Source: Methylobacterium sp. R2-1 (GTDB taxonomy: Bacteria > Pseudomonadota > Alphaproteobacteria > Rhizobiales > Beijerinckiaceae). From it: a stretch of 52,418 nucleotides of DNA. This document shows positions 24,889 through 34,031 of the stretch, in pieces (position 1 is the stretch's first letter; each line of letters opens with the position of its first letter). The DNA is taken from assembly GCF_014191355.1 (NCBI RefSeq), contig NZ_JACHWM010000025.1, positions 1 through 52,418 of the forward strand, in the 5' to 3' direction. The translations under genes and the position numbers were made by a program. The notes beneath the pieces are model-generated. The model saw only the letters and a program-made list of their open reading frames with translations, did not search any database and was not told where the DNA came from.

Positions 24889-26892
24889 ATGTTCGCAAAC
24901 ACGGACCTGCAGCACCTGCTGTTCGGGCGCCTCTCCCTGGAGGACATCCCGTTCCACGAACCGATCCTGCAAGTCACCTTCGCAGGCGTCGCCGTGGCCG
25001 GGATCGCGGTGCTCGCCGCGATCACCTATTTCCGCTTCTGGGGTCCGCTCTGGCGCGACTGGCTGACCTCGGTCGACCACAAGAAGATCGGCATCATGTA
25101 CGTCATCCTGGCGCTCGTGATGCTGCTGCGCGGCTTCGCCGACGCGCTGCTGATGCGCTCGCAGCAGGCGATCGCCTTCGGCGCCAACGAGGGCTTCCTG
25201 CCGCCGCACCACTACGATCAGATCTTCACCGCCCACGGCGTGATCATGATCTTCTTCGTGGCGATGCCCTTCGTCACCGGCCTGATGAACTACGTCGTTC
25301 CGCTGCAGATCGGCGCGCGCGACGTCGCCTTCCCGTTCCTGAACAACTTCTCGTTCTGGATGACGGTCTCGGGCGCGGTCACGATCATGATCTCGCTGTT
25401 CGTCGGTGAGTTCGCTCGCACCGGCTGGCTCGCCTACCCGCCGCTGTCGGGCGCGGACATGAGTCCGGGGGTCGGCGTCGACTACTACATCTGGGGCCTG
25501 CAGATCGCGGGTATCGGCACGACGCTCTCAGGCATCAACCTGGTCGCGACCATCGTGAAGATGCGCGCGCCCGGCATGTCGATGATGAAGCTGCCGATCT
25601 TCACTTGGACCTCGCTGTGCACCAACGTGCTCATCGTGGCCGCCTTCCCGATCCTCGCCGCCGTTCTCGCGCTGCTGACCCTCGACCGCTACGTCGGCAC
25701 GCACTTCTTCACGAACGACCTCGGCGGCAATCCGATGATGTACTTCAACCTCATCTGGATCTGGGGCCATCCGGAAGTCTACATCCTCATCCTGCCCGCC
25801 TTCGGCGTGTTCTCGGAGGTCACCTCGGCCTTCTGCGGCAAGCGCCTGTTCGGCTACACCTCGATGGTCTACGCGACCGTCGTCATCACGATCCTGTCCT
25901 ACCTCGTGTGGCTGCACCACTTCTTCACGATGGGTTCGGGCGCGAGCGTGAACTCGTTCTTCGGCATCACGACGATGATCATATCGATCCCGACGGGTGC
26001 GAAGATCTTCAACTGGCTGTTCACGATGTACCGCGGCCGCATCCGCTTCGACGTGCCGATGCTGTGGACGGTCAGCTTCATGGTCACCTTCGTCATCGGC
26101 GGCATGACCGGCGTTCTGCTCGCCGTGCCCCCGGCCGACTTCGTGCTCCACAACTCGCTGTTCCTGATCGCGCACTTCCACAACGTGATCATCGGCGGCG
26201 TGCTGTTCGGCATGTTCGCCGGCGTGAACTACTGGTTCCCGAAGGCCTTCGGCTTCCGGCTCGACGAGTTCTGGGGCAAGGTCAGCTTCTGGTTCTGGAC
26301 CATCGGCTTCTACGTCGCCTTTATGCCGCTCTACGTGCTGGGGCTGATGGGCGTGACCCGCCGTGCCCAGCACTTCGACGATCCCTCGCTCCAGCCCTGG
26401 TTCGTGGTCGCCGCCATCGGCGCGGGCCTGATCGCCCTCGGCATCGGCGCGATGATCGTCCAGTTCGCGGTCTCGATCAAAAACCGTGAGGCCCTGCGCG
26501 ACGTGACCGGGGACCCGTGGGAGGGCCGGACGCTGGAATGGTCCACCTCCTCGCCGCCGCCGGACTACAACTTCGCCTTTACGCCCGTGGTGCGCGGCCT
26601 CGACGCGTGGTGGGAGATGAAGGCGCGCGGCTTCCAGCGTCCGCTCCAGGGCTACAAGCCGATCCACATGCCCAAGAACACCGCCACCGGCGTGATCCTG
26701 GGTGTGATCAGCATCGCCTTCTCCTTCGCGATGATCTGGTACATCTGGTGGCTGGCAGCTCTGACCTTCGTGGCGACGCTAGCAATCGCGATCGGCCACA
26801 CCTTCAACTACAACCGCGACTTCTACATCCCCGCCGAGACGGTGCGCCGCACCGAGCAGCGGCGGACCGAAGCGCTGGCGGCGCGGGTCTGA
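24889..26892 (+). CDS. cyoB: Cytochrome bo-type quinol oxidase subunit I
   Basis: The 667-residue catalytic subunit, which reduces oxygen to water and pumps protons across the inner membrane. All heme and copper ligands are present, each ten positions later than in E. coli CyoB: H116 and H431 for low-spin heme, H429 for the high-spin heme, and H294, H343 and H344 for CuB, with Y298 in WGHPEVY as the cross-linked tyrosine. About 15 membrane helices are visible. It is 39 bases after cyoA and 8 bases before cyoC in one operon. No gene for heme O synthase is in the cluster. Confidence 0.98.
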   Translation: MFANTDLQHLLFGRLSLEDIPFHEPILQVTFAGVAVAGIAVLAAITYFRFWGPLWRDWLTSVDHKKIGIMYVILALVMLLRGFADALLMRSQQAIAFGANEGFLPPHHYDQIFTAHGVIMIFFVAMPFVTGLMNYVVPLQIGARDVAFPFLNNFSFWMTVSGAVTIMISLFVGEFARTGWLAYPPLSGADMSPGVGVDYYIWGLQIAGIGTTLSGINLVATIVKMRAPGMSMMKLPIFTWTSLCTNVLIVAAFPILAAVLALLTLDRYVGTHFFTNDLGGNPMMYFNLIWIWGHPEVYILILPAFGVFSEVTSAFCGKRLFGYTSMVYATVVITILSYLVWLHHFFTMGSGASVNSFFGITTMIISIPTGAKIFNWLFTMYRGRIRFDVPMLWTVSFMVTFVIGGMTGVLLAVPPADFVLHNSLFLIAHFHNVIIGGVLFGMFAGVNYWFPKAFGFRLDEFWGKVSFWFWTIGFYVAFMPLYVLGLMGVTRRAQHFDDPSLQPWFVVAAIGAGLIALGIGAMIVQFAVSIKNREALRDVTGDPWEGRTLEWSTSSPPPDYNFAFTPVVRGLDAWWEMKARGFQRPLQGYKPIHMPKNTATGVILGVISIAFSFAMIWYIWWLAALTFVATLAIAIGHTFNYNRDFYIPAETVRRTEQRRTEALAARV

Positions 26893-26900
26893 GCAGCATC

Positions 26901-27548
26901 ATGGCAACGCACGCGACCCACACCCTCGCCGGCGACCGGATGTCCGGCGCCGACGTGCCGGACTTCCTCGATCTCGAAGGCGAGCATCACCCAGAAGGGA
27001 GCACGATGCTCGGCTTCTGGATCTACCTGATGAGCGACTGCCTTATCTTCGCGGTCCTGTTCGCCACCTACGCCGTGCTCGGCCGCAGCTACGCGGCCGG
27101 GCCCTCGCCCAATGACCTGTTCGACCTGCCGATCGTGGCGGTGAACACGTCGATGCTGCTGTTCTCCTCCATCACCTACGGCTTCGCCATGCTGGCGATG
27201 GAGCGGGACGATCTCGCCAAGACCCAACTCTGGCTGGCGGTGACCGGCCTGTTCGGCGCGGCCTTCGTCGGGCTCGAGCTGTACGAGTTCGCGCACCTGA
27301 TCCACGAGGGCGCCACGCCCCAGCGCAGCGGCTTCCTCTCCGCCTTCTTCACCCTGGTCGGAACGCACGGCCTGCACGTCACCTTCGGCCTGATCTGGCT
27401 CGTCACGCTGATGGTTCAGACCCGGCTCCGGGGCCTCGTGCCGGAGAACAAGCGCCGGCTGATGTGCCTGTCGATGTTCTGGCACTTCCTCGACGTCATC
27501 TGGATCGGCGTCTTCACCTTCGTGTACCTGATGGGAGTCCTGCAATGA
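26901..27548 (+). CDS. cyoC: Cytochrome bo-type quinol oxidase subunit III
   Basis: A 215-residue five-helix membrane subunit that stabilises subunit I. The start ATG 26901 follows cyoB by eight bases; earlier in-frame sequence belongs to the cyoB shadow. Conserved family features include GFWIYLMSDCLIFAVLFATY in the first helix, LYEFAHLIHEG with the lipid-binding glutamate, and WHFLDVIWIGVFTFVYL at the end. The N-terminal 30 residues are polar and slightly longer than in E. coli. Its stop overlaps the cyoD start in an ATGA. Confidence 0.97.
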   Translation: MATHATHTLAGDRMSGADVPDFLDLEGEHHPEGSTMLGFWIYLMSDCLIFAVLFATYAVLGRSYAAGPSPNDLFDLPIVAVNTSMLLFSSITYGFAMLAMERDDLAKTQLWLAVTGLFGAAFVGLELYEFAHLIHEGATPQRSGFLSAFFTLVGTHGLHVTFGLIWLVTLMVQTRLRGLVPENKRRLMCLSMFWHFLDVIWIGVFTFVYLMGVLQ

Positions 27549-27946
27549 GCGGGGCAGCGCGCGCCGACGATCACGCCCACGGCCATGATCATGGCGGCCA
27601 TGGGCAGGACGCCCACGGCCACGGCTCGTTCAAGGATTACGTGACGGGCTTCGTGCTCTCCGTCATCCTGACGGCGATCCCGTTCTGGCTGGTGATGGGC
27701 AACGTCATCGACGACAAGCTCGTCACCGGCGTCGTCATCCTCGGGCTCGCCGTGGTGCAGATCGTGGTTCACATGATCTACTTCCTGCACATGAACACGA
27801 AATCGGAGGGCGGCTGGACCTTCCTGGCACTGATCTTCACGATCACCCTCGTGCTCATCACCCTGTGCGGATCGATCTGGGTCATGCACCACCTCAACAC
27901 CAACATGATGCCGATCTCGGCCGAGGAGATGCGTCACGCCCCCTGA
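27545..27946 (+). CDS. cyoD: Cytochrome bo-type quinol oxidase subunit IV
   Basis: A 133-residue accessory subunit of the quinol oxidase with three membrane helices (about 33-52, 60-82 and 92-115). The helix pair VVQIVVHMIYFLHMN is the family signature. The first 27 residues are strikingly histidine-rich (HAHGHDHGGHGQDAHGHG), which is not needed for oxidase function and could bind copper or other metal during assembly. Its ATG overlaps the cyoC stop by four bases. Confidence 0.95.
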   Translation: MSGAARADDHAHGHDHGGHGQDAHGHGSFKDYVTGFVLSVILTAIPFWLVMGNVIDDKLVTGVVILGLAVVQIVVHMIYFLHMNTKSEGGWTFLALIFTITLVLITLCGSIWVMHHLNTNMMPISAEEMRHAP

Positions 27947-28022
27947 CGCATCCCCGAAATCCGACGCGACAACGTCCGCCGCTCCGGCGGCGGGCCGACG
28001 GCGCCCGCTGCTCGTCCGGCTG

Positions 28023-28733
28023 GTGCTGATCCTGGCAGGCCTTGCCGTGACGGGCATGTTCCTCGGCCTCGGCACGTGGCAGGTCGAGCGCCGGGTCTGG
28101 AAGCTCGACCTGATCGATCGGGTCGAGGCCCGCATCCACGCCGAGCCCGAGCCCGCACCGGGGCCGGACGAATGGGCCGGTCTCACGGCCGCCTCGGCCG
28201 AGTATCGGCGGGTCCGGCTCACCGGCCGCTTCGCCTACGATCGCGCCACCCTGGTCCAGGCGGTGACCGGGCGGGGCGCCGGCTCCTGGGTGCTGGTGCC
28301 CCTCGTGACCGACCGCGGCTTCACCGTCCTCGTCAATCGCGGCTTCGTGCCGGCGGAATCGCGCGAGCGAACGGCCCGTGCCGCCGGCGAGCCGGAAGGG
28401 GAGGTGACGGTCACGGGCCTGTTGCGCCTGACCGAACCCGGCGGCGGCTTCCTGCGACGCAACGATCCGACAGCCGACCGATGGTACTCCCGTGACGTCG
28501 CGGCCATCGCCGCCGCCCGCGGGCTCGACCGGGCACCGGCCGACGTCGCGCCCTACTTCGTGGATGCCGACGCCACGCCCAATCCCGGCGGCCTGCCGAT
28601 CGGGGGCCTCACGGTGGTGGACTTCCACAACAGCCACCTCGTCTACGCGCTGACGTGGTACGCCCTCGCCGTGATGAGCGCCGCAGCCCTCGTCTACGCG
28701 CTCAGAGGGTCTCGCAGCATGCCCGGCCGCTGA
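28023..28733 (+). CDS. SURF1-family oxidase assembly protein
   Basis: A SURF1 protein that helps insert heme into heme-copper oxidases; here it would serve the Cyo enzyme encoded just upstream. It has a first membrane helix (AGLAVTGMFLGLGTWQVERR), a periplasmic domain with YRRVRLTGRF and VLVNRGFVP, and a second helix near the end (HLVYALTWYALAVMSAAAL). The earliest standard start in frame is GTG 28023, which would remove the basic residues normally preceding the first helix. The frame is open with no ATG, GTG or TTG back to a TGA at 27906, so a rare start such as CTG near 28008 is possible. Confidence 0.88.
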   Translation: MLILAGLAVTGMFLGLGTWQVERRVWKLDLIDRVEARIHAEPEPAPGPDEWAGLTAASAEYRRVRLTGRFAYDRATLVQAVTGRGAGSWVLVPLVTDRGFTVLVNRGFVPAESRERTARAAGEPEGEVTVTGLLRLTEPGGGFLRRNDPTADRWYSRDVAAIAAARGLDRAPADVAPYFVDADATPNPGGLPIGGLTVVDFHNSHLVYALTWYALAVMSAAALVYALRGSRSMPGR

Positions 28734-28945
28734 CAGCCTTCCCCCGTCGGCAGGGCGGCGCATGCGCGGCGGTCGGCCACCATGCCGGGAGGGTGGGGTG
28801 CGCGGACACCTCGAAAACTATTTTTTACATTTTTAATCCTGCACACGTATCGATTTAATGGCTGAGGTTGTTAACCCTTTGCATACCGGTCGTTGTCGCG
28901 ATTCGCGGCAGCCCCTGTGACGCCGGATGAAGTGGGGGAATCGAT

Positions 28946-29356
28946 ATGGGCGTCGCCCTGCACGGGCTTGCACGGGAAGGGCTCGGCCGCCGAGACGGCG
29001 ATGAGATCTCCCGTCGCGTGCCCGAGCCCCTGGCGGGTCTCATCGTTGCCATGGAGCGGACGCTTGTCGCGCTGGCCGGGGAGGGCGGGGGTCGCAACGA
29101 GCTGCATGCCCTGCGCAACTACCTCTCCGACCTCTGCGTGCTGACCGAGGAGACACCGCGGATCCGGCGGGCGGTGGATCGTCTCGTCCTCGCGGGCGAC
29201 CGCCTCGGCGAGGCGGTAATCGCGCCGCGGGGCTACGAGTGCCGTTGGCGCAGCCCCCGCCTGGGCAGGGCCCGCCAAGCGCTCGCCTCCCTCGAACGGA
29301 CGCTTGCCGGCGCGCGCCCGAGCCGTATCGCGGTGCGGCTCGACCGCGACTGGTAA
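28946..29356 (+). CDS. Hypothetical protein, 136 residues
   Basis: A soluble, helical, arginine-rich protein of unknown function from ATG 28946. Composition is typical of the host genes. Segments such as ELHALRNYLSDLCVLTEETPRIRRAVDRLVLAGD suggest a helical bundle. No membrane segment, signal peptide or metal motif is seen. It stands alone after an AT-rich spacer that probably carries its promoter (28810-28890) and 134 bases before the VTT gene. Confidence 0.6.
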   Translation: MGVALHGLAREGLGRRDGDEISRRVPEPLAGLIVAMERTLVALAGEGGGRNELHALRNYLSDLCVLTEETPRIRRAVDRLVLAGDRLGEAVIAPRGYECRWRSPRLGRARQALASLERTLAGARPSRIAVRLDRDW

Positions 29357-29490
29357 GGGAGACGCGAGCGGGACGAGAGCCGCGCTGAGCGGTCGCAAGC
29401 GAAAACGGCTGAGCTTGGCGGGAACAGTTGCGCCGGCCAAAGGTTTGCGGACGCGTGCGACTGGCGCGCCGTTCCCCTTTGAGCCATTGA

Positions 29491-30174
29491 ATGGATAAAT
29501 CCAGCCGCTCGGCCCGGACCTGGGCAGCCACGGCCGGCGCCGCCGCCCTGGCGGTCGGCGCGTGGTATCTCCTGCCCGTCGAGGAATGGCTGCGCGCCTT
29601 CTCGGACTGGGCGAACGGCCTCGGTCCCTACGGCCTTCTGGCCTTCGGAGTGCTGTTCTTCCTCGCAACCCTCCTCGTCGTACCGGGCACCCCGCTCACC
29701 ATCGCCGGGGCCGTGGCCTTCGGCTGGGCGGTGATGCCGGTGGTGCTGCTCTCGGCGACTCTCGGCTCCTGGCTCGCCTTCGTCGCCGCTCGATACCTGT
29801 TTCGCGACCGGGTGCGGGGGCTGATCGAGCGCCGGCCGGCGCTGAACGCCACCGTGGAAGCGGTCGGCGATGGTGGCTGGCAGCTCATGACCCTGATGCG
29901 GCTCAGCCCCTTCGTGCCGTTCAACGCCCAGAACTACGTCCTCGGGGTGACGGATGTCCGCTCCTCCGCCTATCTGATCTCCACGGTGATCGGCATGCTG
30001 CCGGGCACGGTGGTCTGCGTCTATCTCGGCGTGATCGGCCGCCATGCCGGCAGCGATGAGCCGACGCATTGGATCACCCTCGGCCTCGGCCTTCTCGCCA
30101 CCTTGGCGGCGGTGGAACTGACCCGGCGGCGGGTGCGGGCCAAGCTCGAGGCGGGAAAGGCTATGGCACGATGA
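29491..30174 (+). CDS. VTT-domain (TVP38/TMEM64, DedA-like) membrane protein
   Basis: A 227-residue inner-membrane protein with about five to six helices. The VTT signature is present: FFLATLLVVPGTPLTIAGAVAFG, followed by GSWLAFVAARYLFRD and then LMRLSPFVPFNAQNYVLGVT. Proteins of this superfamily scramble or transport phospholipids or their carriers in bacteria and eukaryotes. The gene is followed after 67 bases by a phospholipase D gene, a pairing that suggests a shared role in membrane lipid handling. The exact substrate is unknown. Confidence 0.9.
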   Translation: MDKSSRSARTWAATAGAAALAVGAWYLLPVEEWLRAFSDWANGLGPYGLLAFGVLFFLATLLVVPGTPLTIAGAVAFGWAVMPVVLLSATLGSWLAFVAARYLFRDRVRGLIERRPALNATVEAVGDGGWQLMTLMRLSPFVPFNAQNYVLGVTDVRSSAYLISTVIGMLPGTVVCVYLGVIGRHAGSDEPTHWITLGLGLLATLAAVELTRRRVRAKLEAGKAMAR

Positions 30175-30241
30175 GCGTTCCGCTCGCACGGCTCGCGCGA
30201 ATGGCAGGGCAGCCGTCGCGGCATGGCGGATCGGCGCACGC

Positions 30242-31777
30242 ATGAGGATGGATCTCGGAGTGGGTAAAGGATCGGCCGAGAGCTGGCTGCGGCCAGGCCT
30301 CACCTGCTGGCGGCAGGAGCGGGCGGCGCGCGTCGCGGTGCTGCATGACGGCGCGGCCTATTTCGCCGCCGCCCACGCGGCGATGCTGAAGGCGCGCCGG
30401 TCCATCACGCTGATCGGCTGGAGCTTCGACCCACGGGCGCGCCTGCTGCCGGGGGATTCGCCCGACGCGGGCGAGACGCTGGCCGCGCTGCTGCGCCGCC
30501 TCAAGGCGGCGCGGCCGGAACTGGCCATCCGCATCCTGATCTGGGACATGCCCTGGCCGATCTCGGCGGGCAACGACCACACACCCGACAGCGTGCGCGA
30601 GAGCCTCGGGCCCGACATCGATTTCCGCATCGACGGGACGCTGCCCTTCGGCGCCTGCCAGCACCAGAAGATCCTGGTGATCGATGACGCGATCGCGTTC
30701 TGCGGCGGCAGTGATTTCGAGGTGAACCGCTGGGACACGCCCGCACACCGCGACCGCGATCCCCGCCGGCGCCTGCCCTCCGGCGAGGACTACCCGCCGC
30801 GCCACGACGTGATGATGCTGGTCGACGGCCCCGCCGCGCGGGCGCTGGCGGAACTGGCCCGTGAGCGCTGGCGCCGCGCGGTCGGGGAGACCTTTCCGTT
30901 TGCCGATCACGGCCAAGGTCAGGACCAAGATCCTTGGCCCGAAACGCTCGCGCCGCACCTGACCGAGGTGACCGTAGGACTTGCCCGGACCGATCCGCCG
31001 CTCGGCGGCCGTCCGGCAGTCACGGAGAGCGCCGCCCTGTACCGCGCCTCGATCCGCGCGGCGGAACGCTTCATCTACCTGGAGAATCAGTACCTCACCT
31101 CGCCGGCCGTCGCGGAGGCACTGGCTGCGCGCCTCGCCGAGCCGGAGGGCCCCGAGATCGTAATCGTGCTGTCCGAGCGCAGTCCGAGCGGCTTCGACCG
31201 CCTGACCATGGACAGCGCCCGCCGCGGACTGATCCGCGGCTTGCGCCGCGCCGACCGCTTCGACCGCCTGCGGATCGTCGCGCCGCACACGGAGAAGCGC
31301 CGGCCGATCCTGGTCCACGCCAAGGTCGCGATCATCGACGAGCGCCTGCTGCGGATTGGCTCAACCAACCTCAACAACCGCTCCTTCGGCTATGACACCG
31401 AGTGCGATCTGGCCGTGGAGGTGCCAGCGGAGGATAAGGACGCCCGTGCGGCCGTGCGACGGCTGCTCGTCCGACTGCTCGCCCATCACGGCGGCTGCCC
31501 GCCCGACGTGTTCGCGGAAGCCTTCGCGGCGCGCGGCTCCCTGCGGGCGGTGCTCGACGATCCCCGGCTGATGCCGAGCCCGCGGGTCTGCCCGCTCGTT
31601 CCCTCCCGCCGCGGCCCCGTCGCCCGCCTCGTGGAGGCCTTCCATCTCGGCGATCCGGTGAGCCCCGCCGATGCGTGGCGCCCCTGGCGCCGCCGCGCTC
31701 TGCTGCGCCAAGCCCGTCGGCAGGCGGCGTCAGGGGCCGAAGCGGCCTTGCCGGGAGAGGCCCTGGAGGCCTCCTAG
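30242..31777 (+). CDS. Phospholipase D-family protein
   Basis: A 511-residue enzyme with two HKD motifs, as in phospholipase D and cardiolipin synthases: H141-x-K143-x4-D148 (HQKILVID) with downstream GGSDF, and H359-x-K361-x4-D366 (HAKVAIID) with GSTNLNNRS. Such enzymes form a covalent phosphohistidine and cut or transfer phosphodiesters. The region YLENQYLTS near 280-288 is typical of plant/bacterial PLD rather than bacterial cardiolipin synthase, and there are no N-terminal membrane helices, so hydrolysis of phospholipid is favoured. It ends four bases from the convergent asparaginase gene. Confidence 0.92.
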   Translation: MRMDLGVGKGSAESWLRPGLTCWRQERAARVAVLHDGAAYFAAAHAAMLKARRSITLIGWSFDPRARLLPGDSPDAGETLAALLRRLKAARPELAIRILIWDMPWPISAGNDHTPDSVRESLGPDIDFRIDGTLPFGACQHQKILVIDDAIAFCGGSDFEVNRWDTPAHRDRDPRRRLPSGEDYPPRHDVMMLVDGPAARALAELARERWRRAVGETFPFADHGQGQDQDPWPETLAPHLTEVTVGLARTDPPLGGRPAVTESAALYRASIRAAERFIYLENQYLTSPAVAEALAARLAEPEGPEIVIVLSERSPSGFDRLTMDSARRGLIRGLRRADRFDRLRIVAPHTEKRRPILVHAKVAIIDERLLRIGSTNLNNRSFGYDTECDLAVEVPAEDKDARAAVRRLLVRLLAHHGGCPPDVFAEAFAARGSLRAVLDDPRLMPSPRVCPLVPSRRGPVARLVEAFHLGDPVSPADAWRPWRRRALLRQARRQAASGAEAALPGEALEAS

Positions 31778-31781
31778 ACCG

Positions 31782-32861
31782 CTACTTGTCGAATACCGCC
31801 TGCAGAGCCGCCTGGTCCTTGCGCGCCTCTTTGCCGGCGGGCAGGGCCAGCAGGGTGAGGATGCGCGCCTTGTCCGGCGTGAGGTCGCCCGCGAACACCG
31901 CTCCGGCCTTGCGCAAGGTGTTGCCGCCGCCCTTGAAGCCGTAGACCGGCAGGGCGCGGCCGTCATGGACCTTGGTCGCCACGATCACCGGCACGCCCCT
32001 GGCGATGACATCGGCGATGGCATCGTGCATCTCGGCGTTGACGTTGCCCCAGCCATAGGCCTCGACCACGATCGCTTCGGCGCCGCTCTCGGCCGCGTGC
32101 CGTACCTGCGAGCCGTCCGCGCCGGCATACATCGCCACGAGATCGACCCGGGGCATACGCTCCGGCAGCGGCAGGGTTTGGCGACGCAGGGAACGGCGGC
32201 TGAACACGACACGGTCCTCGTCCACGTATCCGAGGATACCGGCTTCCCCCGAATTGAAGGTTTCGACGTTGCTGGTGTGGGTCTTGCGCACCTCGCGGGC
32301 CGCGTTGATGCGATGGTTGAGCGTCACCGTCACGCCCTGGCCCACCGCGCCCTCGGCCAGGATCTGACGGGCGGCGTTGAGGAGGTTGCGCGGGCCGTCG
32401 GCATCCGCGTCGGAGGCGTTGCGCTGGGCGCCTACCAGTACCACCGGCTTGTCGCTCTTCAGGGTCAGGTCGAGGAAGTAGGCAGTCTGGTCGAGGGTGT
32501 CGGTCCCGTGCAGGACAATCGCCCCGCGGATGCCGGGATCGGCCAGCAGCGTGTCGAGCCGGCGGGCCAGTGCCGGCCAGCGGTCCGGGCCCATATAGTC
32601 GCTCGGCACGTTGCTGAACTCGGTGACCTCGATCGTGGCGATGTCCTTCAGCCGGGGCACCGCCGCGACGAGATCTTCGCCGGACAGGGCCGGAACCGGC
32701 GCGTGGGTCGTGGGATCCAGCTTCATCGCGATGGTGCCACCGGTCGCGACCACGGCGATCCGCGGCGGCTCCGCACGCGCCGGCCCGGCCGTGAGCGCGG
32801 TCAAGGCGGCGAGACCGAGAGCGGTCAGGTGTCCGGTCGTCTTCGTCATCGCGCGGCGCAT
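31782..32861 (-). CDS. ansB: Periplasmic L-asparaginase (type II)
   Basis: A 359-residue asparaginase that converts asparagine to aspartate and ammonia. A signal peptide spans about residues 1-30 (GLAALTALTAGPARA). The two active-site threonines lie in ATGGTIAM and in HGTDTLDQTA, and the substrate-binding NASD and DGPRNLLNA segments are present. The C-terminal half (FKGGGN) is also typical. A second Met at residue 5 could be the start. The exported form suits scavenging of amino acids. It is alone in its transcription unit, with the next gene upstream 68 bases away. Confidence 0.92.
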   Translation of the reverse strand: MRRAMTKTTGHLTALGLAALTALTAGPARAEPPRIAVVATGGTIAMKLDPTTHAPVPALSGEDLVAAVPRLKDIATIEVTEFSNVPSDYMGPDRWPALARRLDTLLADPGIRGAIVLHGTDTLDQTAYFLDLTLKSDKPVVLVGAQRNASDADADGPRNLLNAARQILAEGAVGQGVTVTLNHRINAAREVRKTHTSNVETFNSGEAGILGYVDEDRVVFSRRSLRRQTLPLPERMPRVDLVAMYAGADGSQVRHAAESGAEAIVVEAYGWGNVNAEMHDAIADVIARGVPVIVATKVHDGRALPVYGFKGGGNTLRKAGAVFAGDLTPDKARILTLLALPAGKEARKDQAALQAVFDK

Positions 32862-32928
32862 CCTCTCCCGTACACGGCCGGTCGTCGGGCCGGCCTGCGG
32901 AAGACCATGCGCGTGCGCGCGAAAACCC

Positions 32929-33756
32929 TCAACCCGGCTCGATCCGGATCTCCGCCAGAACCGGCAGATGGTCGGATGCCTGCCGCGCCAGCGGCGTGTC
33001 CACCACCGCGATGCGCTCGACGGCGACGCGCTCGCTCACGAAGACATGGTCAACGCGCAGCAGGGGGAAGCGGCTCGGGAAGGTCGCGCCGCCGCGCCGC
33101 CAGCGCCGTTCCCCCGTGAGCCGCCGCGCATCGGTGAGGCGTCCGCTCAGCCGGCGGTAGGCTCGCGACCAGCCCGTGGCGTTGAAGTCGCCGAGCAGCA
33201 CCGTCGGCGCGTGGCAGGCCGGATCGCCGAGCCAGTCGGGCCCGAGCAATGCCTTGGCCTGGGCGACGCGCTCCGCCCCGAGCAGCCCGCAATGGGTGGT
33301 GAGCACCTGAAGCTTGCTTGCGCCCGCCGTCACCTCGACCCACAGCGCCCCCCTTGGCTCCAGGCCGGGGCGCCGCAGCAGCCCAGGCAGGGGGCCGGCG
33401 CGCTTGAGCCGCGACGGCAGGTGGGTGAGCACGGCGTCGCCGTAGCGCTCCTCCTCAACGTGCAGGGCCGGGTGGAAATGCGCAAACATTCCAATGAGCC
33501 GGGCAATCTCCTCGGCCTGATCCAGACCTTCGGTGCGCTTGCGCCCGACATCGACCTCCTGCAGGGCGACGATGTCGGGCTCCAGCGCGGCGATCACCCG
33601 CGCGACCCGCTCCGGCGCGACCCGCCCGTCGGTGCCGCGGCAGTGACGGATGTTGTAGGTGAGCAGGCGCAAGCGCCGCGATCCCACCGAGGCCGGCTTG
33701 ATCGCCGGGACCTCCGACTTTTCCCCGGTACGCTCTTCGATCTGTCCGTGTTGCAC
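32929..33756 (-). CDS. Endonuclease/exonuclease/phosphatase-family hydrolase
   Basis: A 275-residue metal-dependent phosphodiesterase or phosphatase of the EEP fold. I use GTG 33756 as start because GGGAGAGG precedes it and the earlier codons are not protein-like. Core motifs are LLTYNIRHC with the metal site, LQEVD with the catalytic glutamate, LLGDFNATG and the final SDHLPVLAEI histidine. Such proteins act on phospholipids, inositol phosphates or nucleic acids; nearness to the phospholipase D gene hints at lipids, but this is inference. Confidence 0.88.
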   Translation of the reverse strand: MQHGQIEERTGEKSEVPAIKPASVGSRRLRLLTYNIRHCRGTDGRVAPERVARVIAALEPDIVALQEVDVGRKRTEGLDQAEEIARLIGMFAHFHPALHVEEERYGDAVLTHLPSRLKRAGPLPGLLRRPGLEPRGALWVEVTAGASKLQVLTTHCGLLGAERVAQAKALLGPDWLGDPACHAPTVLLGDFNATGWSRAYRRLSGRLTDARRLTGERRWRRGGATFPSRFPLLRVDHVFVSERVAVERIAVVDTPLARQASDHLPVLAEIRIEPG

Positions 33757-34031
33757 GCCCTCTCCCCCGGCCGGATTGCAGCACGTCCCCTGCAGAGAAC
33801 CGGAGCGGCGCGCCAGTCGAACGCCGGGACCGGCCAACCGATCCCTGATCAAGCCGAGGGCCGCGCGGCAAAACCGCGCCGAGGGTCGTTTTCCGCTCCC
33901 GGCGGAACCGCACCGGTGATGACCTCTTTCGAACAGGCGAGGCGCGCGACGTAGTGCCGAAGACGGGAGTTGATGACCAAGATGCGGATGAGACGGGCGC
34001 GCCAGGGAGCGCGGCAAGGAGCGTGCGGGGC

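Noticed and set aside
25528..26667. 379-codon minus-strand frame
   Set aside because: Antisense to cyoB, where all heme and copper ligands prove the plus-strand gene.
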